This document shows, one piece after another, positions 49,041 through 62,168 of a stretch of DNA of 64,000 bases. The notes under the pieces are model-generated. The model saw nothing but the letters and a program-made list of their open reading frames with translations, made no database searches and was not told the origin of the DNA. The position numbers and the translations under genes were made by a program. Each line of letters begins with the position of its first letter. The first letter of the stretch is position 1. Source of the stretch: Hesseltinella vesiculosa (taxonomy: Eukaryota; Mucoromycota; Mucoromycetes; Mucorales; Cunninghamellaceae); contig MCGT01000008.1 of NCBI GenBank assembly GCA_002104935.1, positions 620,001 through 684,000 on the forward strand, read 5' to 3'.

Positions 49041-50759
49041 ATGAACTTAGTAAACAAAATACGTCCTTTACCTGCTGCTTTCCGTTACTCTAAAACATTT
49101 GGTTCGATGCAATGTTTGCGATTCAAGGCAAGTGGCAGTAGACTTGAACACCTACCCCAAAACATCCCATTCGTGACTCACCTACTCTTCATTTTGTAAC
49201 ATGGGGTCAACCACCTATAGCATATACCAGCATCACCACTTTCAACCGCACACCCAACCATCATAGACTCTCTAGAGAAACCCAATGTCCGAGTATGTTT
49301 TAAAGGTTGAGCAATAATATGACAAGGGTAATCTTTGACGATGGCTTTTTTTTTCTGCGTTAAGGACCTGCTAGAAAATGTCATGCATACATCGCCGAGC
49401 AAACGGGAACTACAACAGTTTTTGAAGCGATACGAGCCTCTAAGCATCCCTAACAGAAGTACTGCTTCTTCAGTGCCATCACCCAAGGACTTTGTTAGCG
49501 ATCTACTGACACCTGCATATACCAACCAACTGTCGCTGACAAAAATCGAAGCTCCTTTCCATAAAAAAGAATGGATAGCAGTGGGTGCTACTCTACACAA
49601 GTTGCAAAAACTCGGCCTGACATCCGTAGTCGTGGTTGACAATCCAAGCTGGCACGAACTTGGTCGTGAAAACTGTACAGCCACCATGATGCGTGAATCC
49701 ATGGCCCTTGTCGAGGCCATCCAAAAGGCTGGTGGCCGTGCCCAGTTGATCTATGGGGGTCTCCTGGAAAGTACACAACCAGGAACAAAACATGGTCATC
49801 TCCATGTCAATCTGGACTTTGTGTACGCTGCCCTCAACAACCATCAAATACCCGTTATCTTGCCATTGCATGACAAGCGCCCGATCGCCAGCCAACTGGT
49901 TATGACCAGCCTAGCCGCCAAACTCAGCCGGCTGCCCGACACACGCCTCGTTCCCAACAAGATAGTCATCATTAACCACAAGGGCGGCATCCCGAATCAT
50001 GAGTACAACGGTTCCATTTCCCACAGCCTTATCAATGTCCAGGAAGAATACGACTCCATCATGCAATCCTGGCAGCCCGAGTGGCAGTACCCAAACGCCG
50101 ATCTGACCATGGTACGTGATTGCCTTGCCCTCCTGTCGCCCATCTCGGCATCAGCTGTTATCACACCCGTCTCATCACTCCCCAATGCCCTAATAGCCAA
50201 CCTCGTCACTGACAAGCCCCTGTATTCATCATCGCTACCTCACCACCAACAGCTGCACCGTATCAACACCTCGCGCACCACAATCCTTCGACATGGCATC
50301 AAGATCCAGAAATATCAATCGCTCGATCAGCTGAATCTCCCTCGTCTGACAGCCTTGCTGGAAGCCAGCTTCCAGCGCTCATTGGATAGTCGTGGATTTT
50401 ATGATCGCCTTCACCGAGTGCTCGATAGCGCCATCATTGCTGGCGATTACCAAGGTGTTGTCCTCATGACCCAGGAAGCCCCTAGCATATTCTATTTAGA
50501 CAAATTCGCTATTGCTCCCACAAGCCAGGGGATTGGTCTCACTGATATCCTCTGGCGCCGCATGTGTGACAGCTACCCTGAACTGCTCTGGCGAAGCCGC
50601 AAAGATAACGGCGTCAACAAATGGTACTTTGAACGCTCCCATGGCTATTGGCGCCTGCCCGACTCAAATTGGGTGCTCTTTTGGTATGGTTCTCAAGGTT
50701 ATCGCCATGTGCAACAATATGCCAACATTGCCACCCATATCCCTGCCTCATTTACTTAA
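49041..50759 (+). CDS. ARG2: Mitochondrial N-acetylglutamate synthase
   Basis: Makes N-acetylglutamate from glutamate and acetyl-CoA, the first step of arginine synthesis. Two exons (49041-49127, 49365-50759) encode 493 aa. Exon 1 is a 29-residue basic, amphipathic presequence (MNLVNKIRPLPAAFRYSK), giving a mitochondrial signal. The 237-nt intron is GC-AG with a perfect AAG|GCAAGT donor. The body has an amino-acid-kinase-like domain (WIAVGATLHKLQKLGLTSVV, PVILPLHDKRP) and a C-terminal NAT domain with YLDKFAIAPTSQGIGLTDIL, LLWRSRKDNGVNKWYFERSH. Length is slightly shorter than ascomycete Arg2. Without exon 1 the protein would start at an in-intron ATG (49341) and lack the presequence. Confidence 0.92.
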
Positions 50760-50889
50760 ACATAATCCATGTTCACGGAGCTGAGTCTATTGTGTAGTAC
50801 CGTACCGGTATGGTACCGGTGTTTGTCTGGGTAAACTTATAGCTGGACTTGATAAAAAAAGAAAAAGGAAACAGTATAGAAAAACCTTT

Positions 50890-51110
50890 ATTCGATGTTA
50901 GTGCACTATTTGCGGTAAAAAATATGACTTACCACTATAAGCAAGTGGTTTTTGTTATACGTGCAAAAAAAAGGAAAAGAGGAAGAGAAAAAAGGAGAAA
51001 GAGGCAGGGAAAGAAAAGTAAAAAAAATATATAAGAAAACAAAAAAAGGAGAGGGGCAATGTCAATTCTTAACACCCGGTACGGAACATTGGACTTACAG
51101 TACCCAATGA
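50890..51110 (-). repeat. Dispersed short element with polypurine core (copy 2)
   Basis: Reverse-complement partner of 28735-28965: gttagtgcactatttgcggt at one end, ~85 nt of A/G, then gacaattctt-like text (gtcaattcttaacacccggt) at the other. The cores differ in sequence but keep the one-sided purine/pyrimidine bias. Remaining bases to 51390 show no gene. Confidence 0.68.
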
Positions 51111-51404
51111 AGGAAAAGGAAACAATTTTCGCGTGCACTAGATATTCACTTTCGCGCCCACTTGAAAATTAAATGTCAAGCCGCCCCATTGTTTGGCCCG
51201 CTAAAAAACAACATTCATAGTTCAAAAAAAAAAAAAAAAACCTGGCATCCGCGAAATGATCAAGGAAACTTTTTACACCCTTCAAAGTGATGTCTCACTT
51301 AATTTTTGATCAATTCGCCGTTGGGAAAAGTGCATTTTTGGAATGACAAAATTCAAGGAGCACGAGGAATCTCAACTTTTTGCTAAATGCTGGTATTTCT
51401 TTGG

Positions 51405-52975
51405 GATATGAATAAAATATTTTTGGCTGGTGGACTAATGGGGCGAATGCCAAGCCATTTTCAAGTGCGCGGACAAGTCAATGGAATCAATTTTAGTGCA
51501 TTCTTGCTAGCCTTCTCGCTCTCTCCCCCCACCCGGTGTCTGAGAGAAAAGTCATTTCTCAGCATTTTGTACTGGTGTGAAATTTGGGGTGAATTTATTT
51601 AGAGCAATACTGTATTACACTGTGATTTTGAGGAGTAGTGATTTTTGATCAGATCGCCTGGGGACACCCTAGCGGAAATGGCTGATTTTTCATCTTTTTT
51701 AGCTGGGAATTGGGAGGTGCCAAAACGAAAGTGATCAAATGTTGGCTGAGCAACTTGGACCAATTGCCCTGATATCTTCAGTATCACCATCATTCATGCA
51801 TTCGCACATTCTCTCAAGATTTCACATCGATCTAATCTGTCAAAACTGCTGTGCAACGTTTGCTTTTTTTTTTTCAAGAAATGGTTTTTTTTTTGTTGGA
51901 GGGCCTCATGGCCGGAGTCCTAAAAGTATGATAATTGAACAACATGCCAGAATAACACAGAAAAAACATGGTGTAGCAAACAAGAGCTAAGAAAGAGGAC
52001 AAGCGACACCGGACGGATACTTGTCAACTTGATTAGGCTAGGGATCGGGGACATGCGCGTTTCAAGAAATGAAGAAGCTGGGTGGCCAAATTCTGTCTCC
52101 GCGCAGCACCCTTCAAATCCAGGCCAACACGGAGGACAATTGGAATCGGCAAATGTAGGTGTTCTCTTGTCCAAGTTGGGCTCACTTCGTCAAGTAGAAC
52201 ATGGTCAACGTACTGACAGTATATTTTCATCAAATTGAGACACTGGGTTTTTGGACTGCTTTGGAGAAAGCTGAACATGGCAAGGCCTGGATTCGAAGGG
52301 TGCTGCGCGGAGACAGAATTTGGCCACCCAGCTTCTTCATTTCTTGAAACGCGCATGTCCCCGATCCCTAGCCTAATCAAGTTGACAAGTATCCGTCCGG
52401 TGTCGCTTGTCCTCTTTCTTAGCTCTTGTTTGCTACACCATGTTTTTTCTGTGTTATTCTGGCATGTTGTTCAATTATCATACTTTTAGGACTCCGGCCA
52501 TGAGGCCCTCCAACAAAAAAAAATCATTTCTTGAAAAAAAAAGCAAACGTTGTACAGCAGTTTTGACAGATTAGATCGATGTGAAATCTTGAGAGAATGT
52601 GCGAATGCATGAATGATGGTGATACTGAAGATATCAGGGCAATTGGTCCAAGTTTGCCCAGCCAACATTTGATCACTTTCGTTTTGGCACCTCCCAATTC
52701 CCAGCTAAAAAAAATGAAAAATCAGCCATTTCCGCTAGGGTGTCCCCAGGCGATCTGATCAAAAATCACTACTCCTCAAAATCACAGTGTAATACAGTAT
52801 TGCTCTAAATAAATTCACCCCAAATTTCACACCAGTACAAAATGCTGAGAAATGACTTTTCTCTCAGACACCGGGTGGGGGGAGAGAGCGAGAAGGCTAG
52901 CAAGAATGCACTAAAAATGATTTTACAGTACTTGTCCGCGCACTTGAAAATGTCCACCAGCCAAAAATATTTTTT
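51405..52975. repeat. Palindrome copy 1, ~715-bp arms, ~160-bp spacer
   Basis: Arms 51405-~52124 and ~52283-52975 are almost identical in reverse complement; the same 32-residue ORF start (MIRLGIGDMRVSRNEEAGWP) is read on both strands at 52029-52124 and 52284-52380. The spacer (~52125-52282) is unique. The right arm lacks about 20 bp near its end (gcttggcattcgccccatta) that the left arm keeps. Confidence 0.92.
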
Positions 52976-53269
52976 TTTGCATCTGGGTAAGAATCAAAAA
53001 TGGAAGATGTACAAAAAAAACGCCTCCAGCTGCACAATGGCCATAGAAACTGGAAACAACCAGTAAAGACGGTAAATCTGGGTCATTTTTAATTTGTTTT
53101 CAGGAAATATAGGGGAGGGGATATAGTGAATGAGATACAATGAAGAATGAAGTTGAGCAATACAGTAAAAGGGATTGCATGAGAATCAAGGAGGGCAAAG
53201 ATGTGTGAATAATATAAAATGCATAAAAGGTGACTATTGTTGCAGAATGGACAATTTTTATCTACAGTT

Positions 53270-54795
53270 CCAAACAAGCGATGTAAAAGACGACTGCCTT
53301 CAGGCCCATCGTCCTCATCATCTTTCCCACAGTTCCCAAGTGATGACAAAGACGACTGCCTTCAGGCCCATCGTCCTTCTCATCTTGCCCACAGTTCCAA
53401 ACAAGCGATGTCAAAGACGACTGCCTTCAGGCCCATCATCCTCATCATCTTGCCCACAGTTCCAAACAAGTGATGACAAAGACGACTGCCTTCAGGCCCA
53501 TCGTCCTCATCATCTTTCCCGCAGTTCCCAAGTGATGTCAAAGACGACTGCCTTCAGGCCCATCGTCCTTCTCATCTTGCCCACAGTTCCAAACAAGCGA
53601 TGTAAAAGACGACTGCCTTCAGGCCCATCGTCCTCATCATCATTCCCGCAGTTCCCAAGTGATGACAAAGACGACTGCCTTCAGGCCCATCGTCCTCATC
53701 ATCTTTCCCGCAGTTCCCAAGTGATGACAAAGACGACTGCCTTCAGGCCCATCGTCCTTCTCATCTTGCCCACAGTTCCAAACAAGCGATGTAAAAGACG
53801 ACTGCCTTCAGGCCCATCATCCTCATCATCTTGCCCACAGTTCCAAACAAGTGATGACAAAGACGACTGCCTTCAGGCCCATCGTCCTCATCATCTTTCC
53901 CGCAGTTCCCAAGTGATGTCAAAGACGACTGCCTTCAGGCCCATCGTCCTTCTCATCTTGCCCACAGTTCCAAACAAGTGATGACAAAGACGACTGCCTT
54001 CAGGCCCATCGTCCTCATCATCTTTCCCGCAGTTCCCAAGTGATGTCAAAGACGACTGCCTTCAGGCCCATCGTCCTTCTCATCTTGCCCACAGTTCCAA
54101 ACAAGCGATGTAAAAGACGACTGCCTTCAGGCCCATCGTCCTCATCATCTTTCCCACAGTTCCCAAGTGATGACAAAGACGACTGCCTTCAGGCCCATCG
54201 TCCTCATCATCTTGCCCACAGTTCCAAACAAGTGATGACAAAGACGACTGCCTTCAGGCCCATCGTCCTCATCATCTTGCCCACAGTTCCAAACAAGTGA
54301 TGACAAAGACGACTGCCTTCAGGCCCATCGTCCTCATCATCTTTCCCGCAGTTCCCAAGTGATGACAAAGACGACTGCCTTCAGGCCCATCGTCCTCATC
54401 ATCTTTCCCGCAGTTCCCAAGTGATGTCAAAGACGACTGCCTTCAGGCCCATCGTCCTTCTCATCTTGCCCACAGTTCCAAACAAGCGATGTAAAAGACG
54501 ACTGCCTTCAGGCCCATCGTCCTCATCATCATTCCCGCAGTTCCCAAGTGATGTCAAAGACGACTGCCTTCAGGCCCATCGTCCTCATCATCTAGCCCGC
54601 AGTTCCCAAGTGATGTCAAAGACGACTGCCTTCAGGCCCATCGTCCTTCTCATCTTGCCCACAGTTCCAAACAAGCGATGTCAAAGACGACTGCCTTCAG
54701 GCCCATCGTCCTCTTCATCTTGCCCACACTTCCAAACAAGCGATGTCAAAGACGACTGCCTTCAGGCACATCATCCTCGTTATCTTTTTTACCAA
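53270..54795. repeat. Minisatellite, ~24 copies of 62/65-bp units
   Basis: Every unit contains agacgactgccttcaggccc. Two types alternate irregularly: a 62-bp form with cagttcccaagtgatg and a 65-bp form with cagttccaaacaagcgatg. Both lengths are 2 mod 3, so each unit shifts the frame. All three plus-strand frames are free of stops in most units, giving ORFs up to 268 codons (53175-53981) whose translation cycles through three different peptides. Confidence 0.95.
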
Positions 54796-54916
54796 TAGTT
54801 CCAAACCAAAATGATAGCTAGATGCCAAAACATCCACCTATTTCTAGTTAATAGGAGAGGAAGAGAAAAAAACAAAATAAAATGACCGACCTTTTTTTTT
54901 TCTTCTACCACTCTGT

Positions 54917-56464
54917 ATGACTAAACATTTGCTGATCGAATCCGAAGCCTTGGTGAAGGAGACCATTCTTATATATTTGAACAGCAACGTGGCCGATAAG
55001 TGGTCGACAACTGCTCTCCTAGAGCGGTTGTTTTGTGACTTTTCCGTATCAGATCCTGACTTGGACATGGAAAAATTCTTTGATTGCTACGAGGCGGCCC
55101 TGAACACGTTCGTAATGGATATCAAGAACAACAGCAAGAAAGATGCAGCTTCGATGCGCTTGCATGCATTTGCAACGATCAAGATGGCTCGACCTATCAA
55201 TGTACTTTTCCAGGAACAATTTCTGATGGACATCAAGGAGAGTCAACTGACGCGGCGTCTGGTTGATCGAACCAACCGTGCTGACAACGCATCAACGAGC
55301 AACATAGAACGAGACCCTCTCAAGAGACTGACTAGCGACAAGGAGCGTGTACTTTACTTAATTGAAGAATTTGGTGAAAATGGAATGCTTGATTTTTCGA
55401 AATCTCGACTGCCAAAGCGCTTCAAACATTATATTGACAGAATCAACAAAACATTCAAAATTGACCTTGATATCATTGTCACCAGAGAAGAACGTCGCGT
55501 ATTGGTTGAATTTGCCAAATGCCGTACTCAAGAGGATATTGAACTTTTACTCAGTGGTATGTTTAATGGTAATCAAGTCTCGTCTGGAATCCGATACCTT
55601 CGCATGGCTATCAGTGGTTTGAACGATCTTTGGGAAACTGGCGACCTGGATCAAGCGGAAGGATGGATGCGGGAAAACGTGTACACCCTGTTGTTTGACC
55701 GTTTGTTTTTATTAAACAAACACTTTAAAACGATGCGTGGAGAATGTTATTCTGCAGTCATCAAGGAGTTGCACGACATGGATCCCAAAGTCGCATGACA
55801 GCGTGTCGACTTTATTCTGCGTTCTGTAAACGACAAAAGCGACTACACAAGCACAGAAGAGAAGGCTAGCAACAAGTCAACGACTATTGACATTCAAAAG
55901 GGACGTGTCCTCCAACGAGGAATGCTAGATACTTGGCAGAAACGGCTTCTTCATTCAAGTACTTTGGCCTCTGAGCTGGAAGCAATTACGTGTCAATGGC
56001 GTGGACGGGAGATGCTCGTTTTTGGTACTAAACTGATTGACGATGGAAAGTTCCTTGCTTACAAGAAAGCCTCACTCCTTATACCCTCTGATATCCATCA
56101 TTGTGCAACTGCCAGCCGAGCACTCATGGTCTTGCTATCGATAATGCATAACACAACACTCAACTTTATGCGCATGTCGATTATGTTAAACGCTATAAGC
56201 GAACTGTCGGTCAAAAAACTAGAAATTGAAGATGGTGACAATTATTTGTTTCGTGATGATAGTCTGGAGGGTGAAGACTTGGTGGATTGTTTCTCATGGA
56301 TGCCCAGCATCACTGACAGTGAAATTGAAAAAATTCGTATGGATATCGCCGACGTTCAGGACAAGTATAATCAAGAGCTTGTGAGCGTTTTGGACTGGGA
56401 GACTCTGATCTTGGATGACCTTAACAACAGCCATTGTCCAAAAAAACGAAATATACAACAATAG
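54917..56464 (+). pseudogene. Unknown ~515-codon ORF with one in-frame TGA
   Basis: I do not recognise the family. From ATG 54917 the frame is open for 293 codons to TGA at 55796-55798, then continues in the same frame without further stops to 56464 (222 more codons). The protein is mixed alpha-helical, charged, without signal peptide or membrane segment. Recognisable strings are CQWRGREMLVFGTKLIDDGK and SWMPSITDSEIEKIRMDIAD. The stop context is GCA TGA CAG; a CGA or CAA/TGG-type change is possible, as is readthrough. It is the only long gene inside the composite element. Listed as pseudogene because of the stop, though a single nonsense change in 515 codons implies recent inactivation. Confidence 0.6.
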
Positions 56465-56795
56465 TCACCTTTTACACATTTTACTCTCTGCCCTCCTTGA
56501 TTCTCATACAATCCCTTTTACTGTAGGTAGTTGCCTAACAGACACTCGTCTTCATACTTCACTGTATCTCATTCACTATATCCCCTCCCCTATATTTCCT
56601 GAAAACAATTAAAAATGATCCAGATTTACCGTCTTTGCTGGCTGTTTCCAGTTTCTAAGACCATTGTGCAACTGGAGGCGGTTTTTTTTTTTTTGTACAT
56701 CTTCCATTTTTGATTCTTACCCAGATTCAAATAATAATAATAATAACACTGCAATAATAAGCTTTCAGTTAGCTTTACAGTATTAGTACGCATTT

Positions 56796-58443
56796 GGCGG
56801 CGCCAGAGATATGAATAAAATATTTTTGGCTGGTGGACTAATGGGGCGAATGCCAAGCCATTTTCAAGTGCGCAGGCAAGCACTGTAAAATCATTTTTAG
56901 TGCTTCTTGCTAGCCTTCTCGCTCTTCCCTCCGGTGCCTGAGAGAGTTGCGATTACTCAAAGTCATTTCTCAGTATTTTGTACTGGTGTGAAAATTTGGG
57001 GTGAGTTTATTTAGAGCAATACTGTATTACACTGTGATTTTGAGGAGTAGTGATTTTTGATCAGATCGCCTGGGGACACCCTAGCGGAAATGGCTGATTT
57101 TCATTTTTTTTTAGCTGGGAATTGGGAGGTGCCAAAACGAAAGTGATCAAATGTTGGCTGGGCAAACTTGGACCAATTGCCCTGATATCTTCAGTATCAC
57201 CATCATTCATGCATTCGCACATTCTCTCAAGATTTCACATCGATCTAATCTGTCAAAACTGCTGTACAACGTTTGCTTTTTTTTTCAAGAAATGATTTTT
57301 TTTTTGTTGGAGGGCCTCATGGCCGGAGTCCTAAAAGTATGATAATTGAACAACATGCCAGAATAACACAGAAAAAACATGGTGTAGCAAACAAGAGCTA
57401 AGAAAGAGGACAAGCGACACCGGGCGGATACTTGTCAACTTGATTAGGCTAGGGATCGGGGACATGCGCGTTTCAAGAAATGAAGAAGCTGGGTGGCCAA
57501 ATTCTGTCTCCGCGCAGCACCCTTCAAATCCAGGCCAACACGGAGGACAATTGGAATCGGCAAATGTAGGCGTTCTCTTGTCCAAGTTGGGCTCACTTCG
57601 TCAAGTAGAACATGGTCAACGTACTGACAGTATATTTTCATCAAATTGAGACACTGGGTTTTTGGACTGCTTTGGAGAAAGCTGAACATGGCAAGGCCTG
57701 GATTCGAAGGGTGCTGCGCGGAGACAGAATTTGGCCACCCAGCTTCTTCATTTCTTGAAACGCGCATGTCCCCGATCCCTAGCCTAATCAAGTTGACAAG
57801 TATCCGCCCGGTGTCGCTTGTCCTCTTTCTTAGCTCTTGTTTGCTACACCATGTTTTTTCTGTGTTATTCTGGCATGTTGTTCAATTATCATACTTTTAG
57901 GACTCCGGCCATGAGGCCCTCCAACAAAAAAAAAATCATTTCTTGAAAAAAAAAGCAAACGTTGTACAGCAGTTTTGACAGATTAGATCGATGTGAAATC
58001 TTGAGAGAATGTGCGAATGCATGAATGATGGTGATACTGAAGATATCAGGGCAATTGGTCCAAGTTTGCCCAGCCAACATTTGATCACTTTCGTTTTGGC
58101 ACCTCCCAATTCCCAGCTAAAAAAAAATGAAAATCAGCCATTTCCGCTAGGGTGTCCCCGGGCGATCTGATCAAAAATCACTACTCCTCAAAATCACAGT
58201 GTAATACAGTATTGCTCTAAATAAATTCACCCCAAATTTCACACCAGTACAAAATGCTGAGAAATGACTTTTCTCTCAGACACCGGGTGGGGGGAGAGAG
58301 CGAGAAGGCTAGCAAGAATGCACTAAAATTGATTCCATTGACTTGTCCGCGCACTTGAAAATGGCTTGGCATTCGCCCCATTAGTCCACCAGCCAAAAAT
58401 ATTTTATCCATATCTCAAAGACACACCTGGCGCCGCCAAATGT
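56796..58443. repeat. Palindrome copy 2, near-identical to copy 1
   Basis: Arms ~56796-57535 and ~57694-58443 repeat the copy-1 sequence with a handful of differences and again give the same ORF start on both strands (57440, 57791). Its borders extend farther than copy 1: catttggcggcgccag on the left and ctggcgccgccaaatg on the right, and beyond them agctttcagttagctttaca / tgcaaagctaatcgaaagct. Confidence 0.92.
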
Positions 58444-58627
58444 GTACTAATACTGCAAAGCTAATCGAAAGCTTATTTTTTTTTTTTTGCATCTGGGCAA
58501 GAATTCCTAAACGGAAGTTGTATTTTATTGGACGGTTTCAAGGCTTGCCCATACACCGTGAATTTTCTGAGTCTCCTCGTTTCATTTTCATCCCCTTTTT
58601 CATTTTTATTTTTGAATCCTTTGAGCT

Positions 58628-60472
58628 ATGGAAAAGTATTACCTTGGTTTGGACTTGTCGACACAGCAACTCAAGTGTACAGTAATCAATGATGTCCATG
58701 AGATCGTGTATGAAGATGCAGTCAACTTTGGTCGAGATTTGCCTGAATTCCTAACCGACAATGGCGTGATTGTCCAGGACGAAGAGCGTAATGTCGTCAC
58801 TTCACCTCCTCTGATGTGGACAAAGGCTGTTGATATTTTACTAGCAAGGTTAGTAGCCAATGACATGACCAAGCACATTATTGCTATCGCTGGTGCTGGC
58901 CAGGTAAGAATAACAGTTGAGAGCTGGGAGAAAGAATTTGCTAATGCTTTGCCTTTTTTTGTTGTTGTCCATAGCAACATGGCAGTGTTTACTGGTCTAA
59001 ACAAGGAGCGGATAGTCTGGCCTGTTTGGATACGTCTCGCACATTAGAAGAGCAATTGTCCAATGCATTCGCGCGGCAACAGTCACCCATCTGGCAAGAC
59101 TCAAGCACCACTAAACAATGCCATAGCCTCGAAGAGAGTGTGGGTGGTCCTCTAACTTTGGCGCAATTAACAGGATCCAAAGCCTACGAACGATTCACAG
59201 GCAACCAGATAGCAAAGGTAAAACAGTAGAAGCATCAGGGAGACATAAGTATCCCAGGACAGCGCAGCTTTATGTTTCCCATTGACAGATCTATGAACAA
59301 GAAAAGGAGACCTATGATGCAACATACTGGATAACTTTGGTCAGCTCCTTCATGGCGACGTTGCTGCTGGGCCACCTGGGGGCTATGGATGCAGCTGAAG
59401 GTTCGGGAACCAACATGATGAACCTCACTACACACCAATGGGAACCTCGGCTGTTGACTCAATGTGGTGGGCCAGATCTGGCAAAAAAACTAGGTTTGCA
59501 GCCAAGGGATGACGCACGATCACTTGGCCCTATCAACCAGTACTATGTGCAACGTTACCATTTTCGGCCAGGTATAAATTATCCGATTGGGAGGGAGAAA
59601 AAAACGAAAACCGAACTAGAACCACTCACACCTCTCATGCTGCGGGTAATTGGCTATATCTAGATTGCCAGATTATCCCATTTACCGGTGACAACTCCGC
59701 CACAATGATTTCGATGAACCTTCAACATGGAGATTGTGTGGTCTCGCTGGGCACCTCTGATACTGTACTCATGTCTGTCCGAGCGGCAGAACCCACAAGC
59801 GAATCGCATTTGCTGGTGCATCCAACTGACCCGCACGGCTTCATGGGAATGCTATGCTACAAAAATGGGTCACTTACACGACAGCATTTCCGTGATATTT
59901 ATGCGCAAGGTGACTGGGACACGTTCAATCTGCTGCTCACAACCCCTTCCATCTCGACATCACATTACACTGGCTTCTACTATTGGCAACAAGAAATCAT
60001 CCCGTATGCCAAAGGCATCTATCGGTTCCAAGATGATCAACTCGTCGACGAGTTTACAACTTCCGATGCCAACGACGATGCTGTGGCTGCCATCAATGTA
60101 CGCTGCCTTGTGGAATCACAGTTCCTGTCTATGCGTAGCCGCTTGCAATGCATGACATCCGAGCCTTTGCAACGGCTCATGGTCACCGGTGGCGCCGCCA
60201 TTAACAAGACCCTTGTGCAGATTCTAGCCAATGTCTTTGGCGTCGATGTGTACCGACTTAAAAAAGGAAACAACAGTGCTAGTCTCGGCGGGGCCTTGCT
60301 GGCCAAATATGGCATCCAATCCACTCATGAATCTATTGATGCGATGATCAGAGAACATCAGACCGACGATCCATTCACCCTGTTTGTGACCCCGGACTTT
60401 TCTCGCACTGCCGATTACGCACGACAATTAAACCGTTTCCGTTGGTTAGAAGCCACTGTTGTAGCATTGTAA
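58628..60472 (+). CDS. XKS1: Xylulokinase (FGGY family)
   Basis: Phosphorylates D-xylulose to xylulose 5-phosphate, feeding pentoses into the pentose phosphate pathway. Four exons (58628-58903, 58975-59217, 59289-59571, 59664-60472; introns 71, 71, 92 nt) encode 536 aa. The N-terminal nucleotide-fold motif is YYLGLDLSTQQLKCTVI, followed by GAGQQHGSVYW across intron 1 (the catalytic-loop region), GPLTLAQLTGSKAYERFTGNQI, MNLTTHQWEP, then PFTGDNSATM, VVSLGTSDTVLM and LMVTGGAAINKTLVQILANVFGVDVY. The order and length fit fungal/animal xylulokinases. The gene begins only about 190 bp beyond the composite element and is intact. Confidence 0.95.
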
Positions 60473-60762
60473 TCAGCAAGAATGAAGTAAAAAAATGAGT
60501 TAGAAGCACTCCTTCCCCCCTCGACAAGCGCGGTGGGAATGCTTGTCCTGAAAGTTGCTCACCCCTTCACCGCTTGACAAGCCGAGAAAGCCACTGTGAA
60601 TCCTCTACGCCTTTTTCTTTCAGCTGAGTTTTAATTTGTGGACCTCCTTAATATTCGCTCGCGTCCTCGCCAATTTGATCACCCAGACTTTTTCTATGTC
60701 TCCTTTCTTTTCAGTTATCTCTCTTTTTCACCTTCTTTTATTTATTTATTTTTCCAGTGATA

Positions 60763-61942
<1,180 letters not shown>

Positions 61943-62168
61943 ACTTTTTTTTGCGCACAGTAAACTGGTGCATTCTCCCTGAATAACTCGGATTTTCTAG
62001 CCCGGTTCGCCATTTAGCAATTAACAAAAAAAAAAACTTGTTTGTAGATATTGTTCAAAAGTAGAGTGTTGTAGATGCAAAAAAAAAAAGGAAACAAAAG
62101 CGAATATAAAAATGGGTAAGGGCGAGAGCGAAGAGGCGGGAAAGTATGCAGAGACCAAAACGACCAGC

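Larger units (their letters stand above)
51390..58440. mobile_element. Composite element: long inverted ends, each itself a palindrome
   Basis: The left end (51390-~53250) and right end (~56455-58440) are inverted copies of each other. Besides the palindromes they share gcatctgggtaagaatcaaa, ggaaatataggggaggggat and aaaggtgactattgttg in mirror positions. Between them lie a minisatellite and a gene of unknown family. Small differences pair the inner arms (...attttacagta/tactgtaaaat...) and the outer arms (attccattgact/agtcaatggaat) with each other, confirming the mirror symmetry. No transposase motif was recognised, so mobility is inferred from structure only. Confidence 0.75.

Noticed and set aside
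53270..54795. CRISPR-like array
   Set aside because: Units are contiguous 62/65-bp tandem repeats without unique spacers, and the host is a fungus.
51390..58440. LTR retrotransposon
   Set aside because: End sequences are inverted, not direct, and no gag/pol motifs are present.
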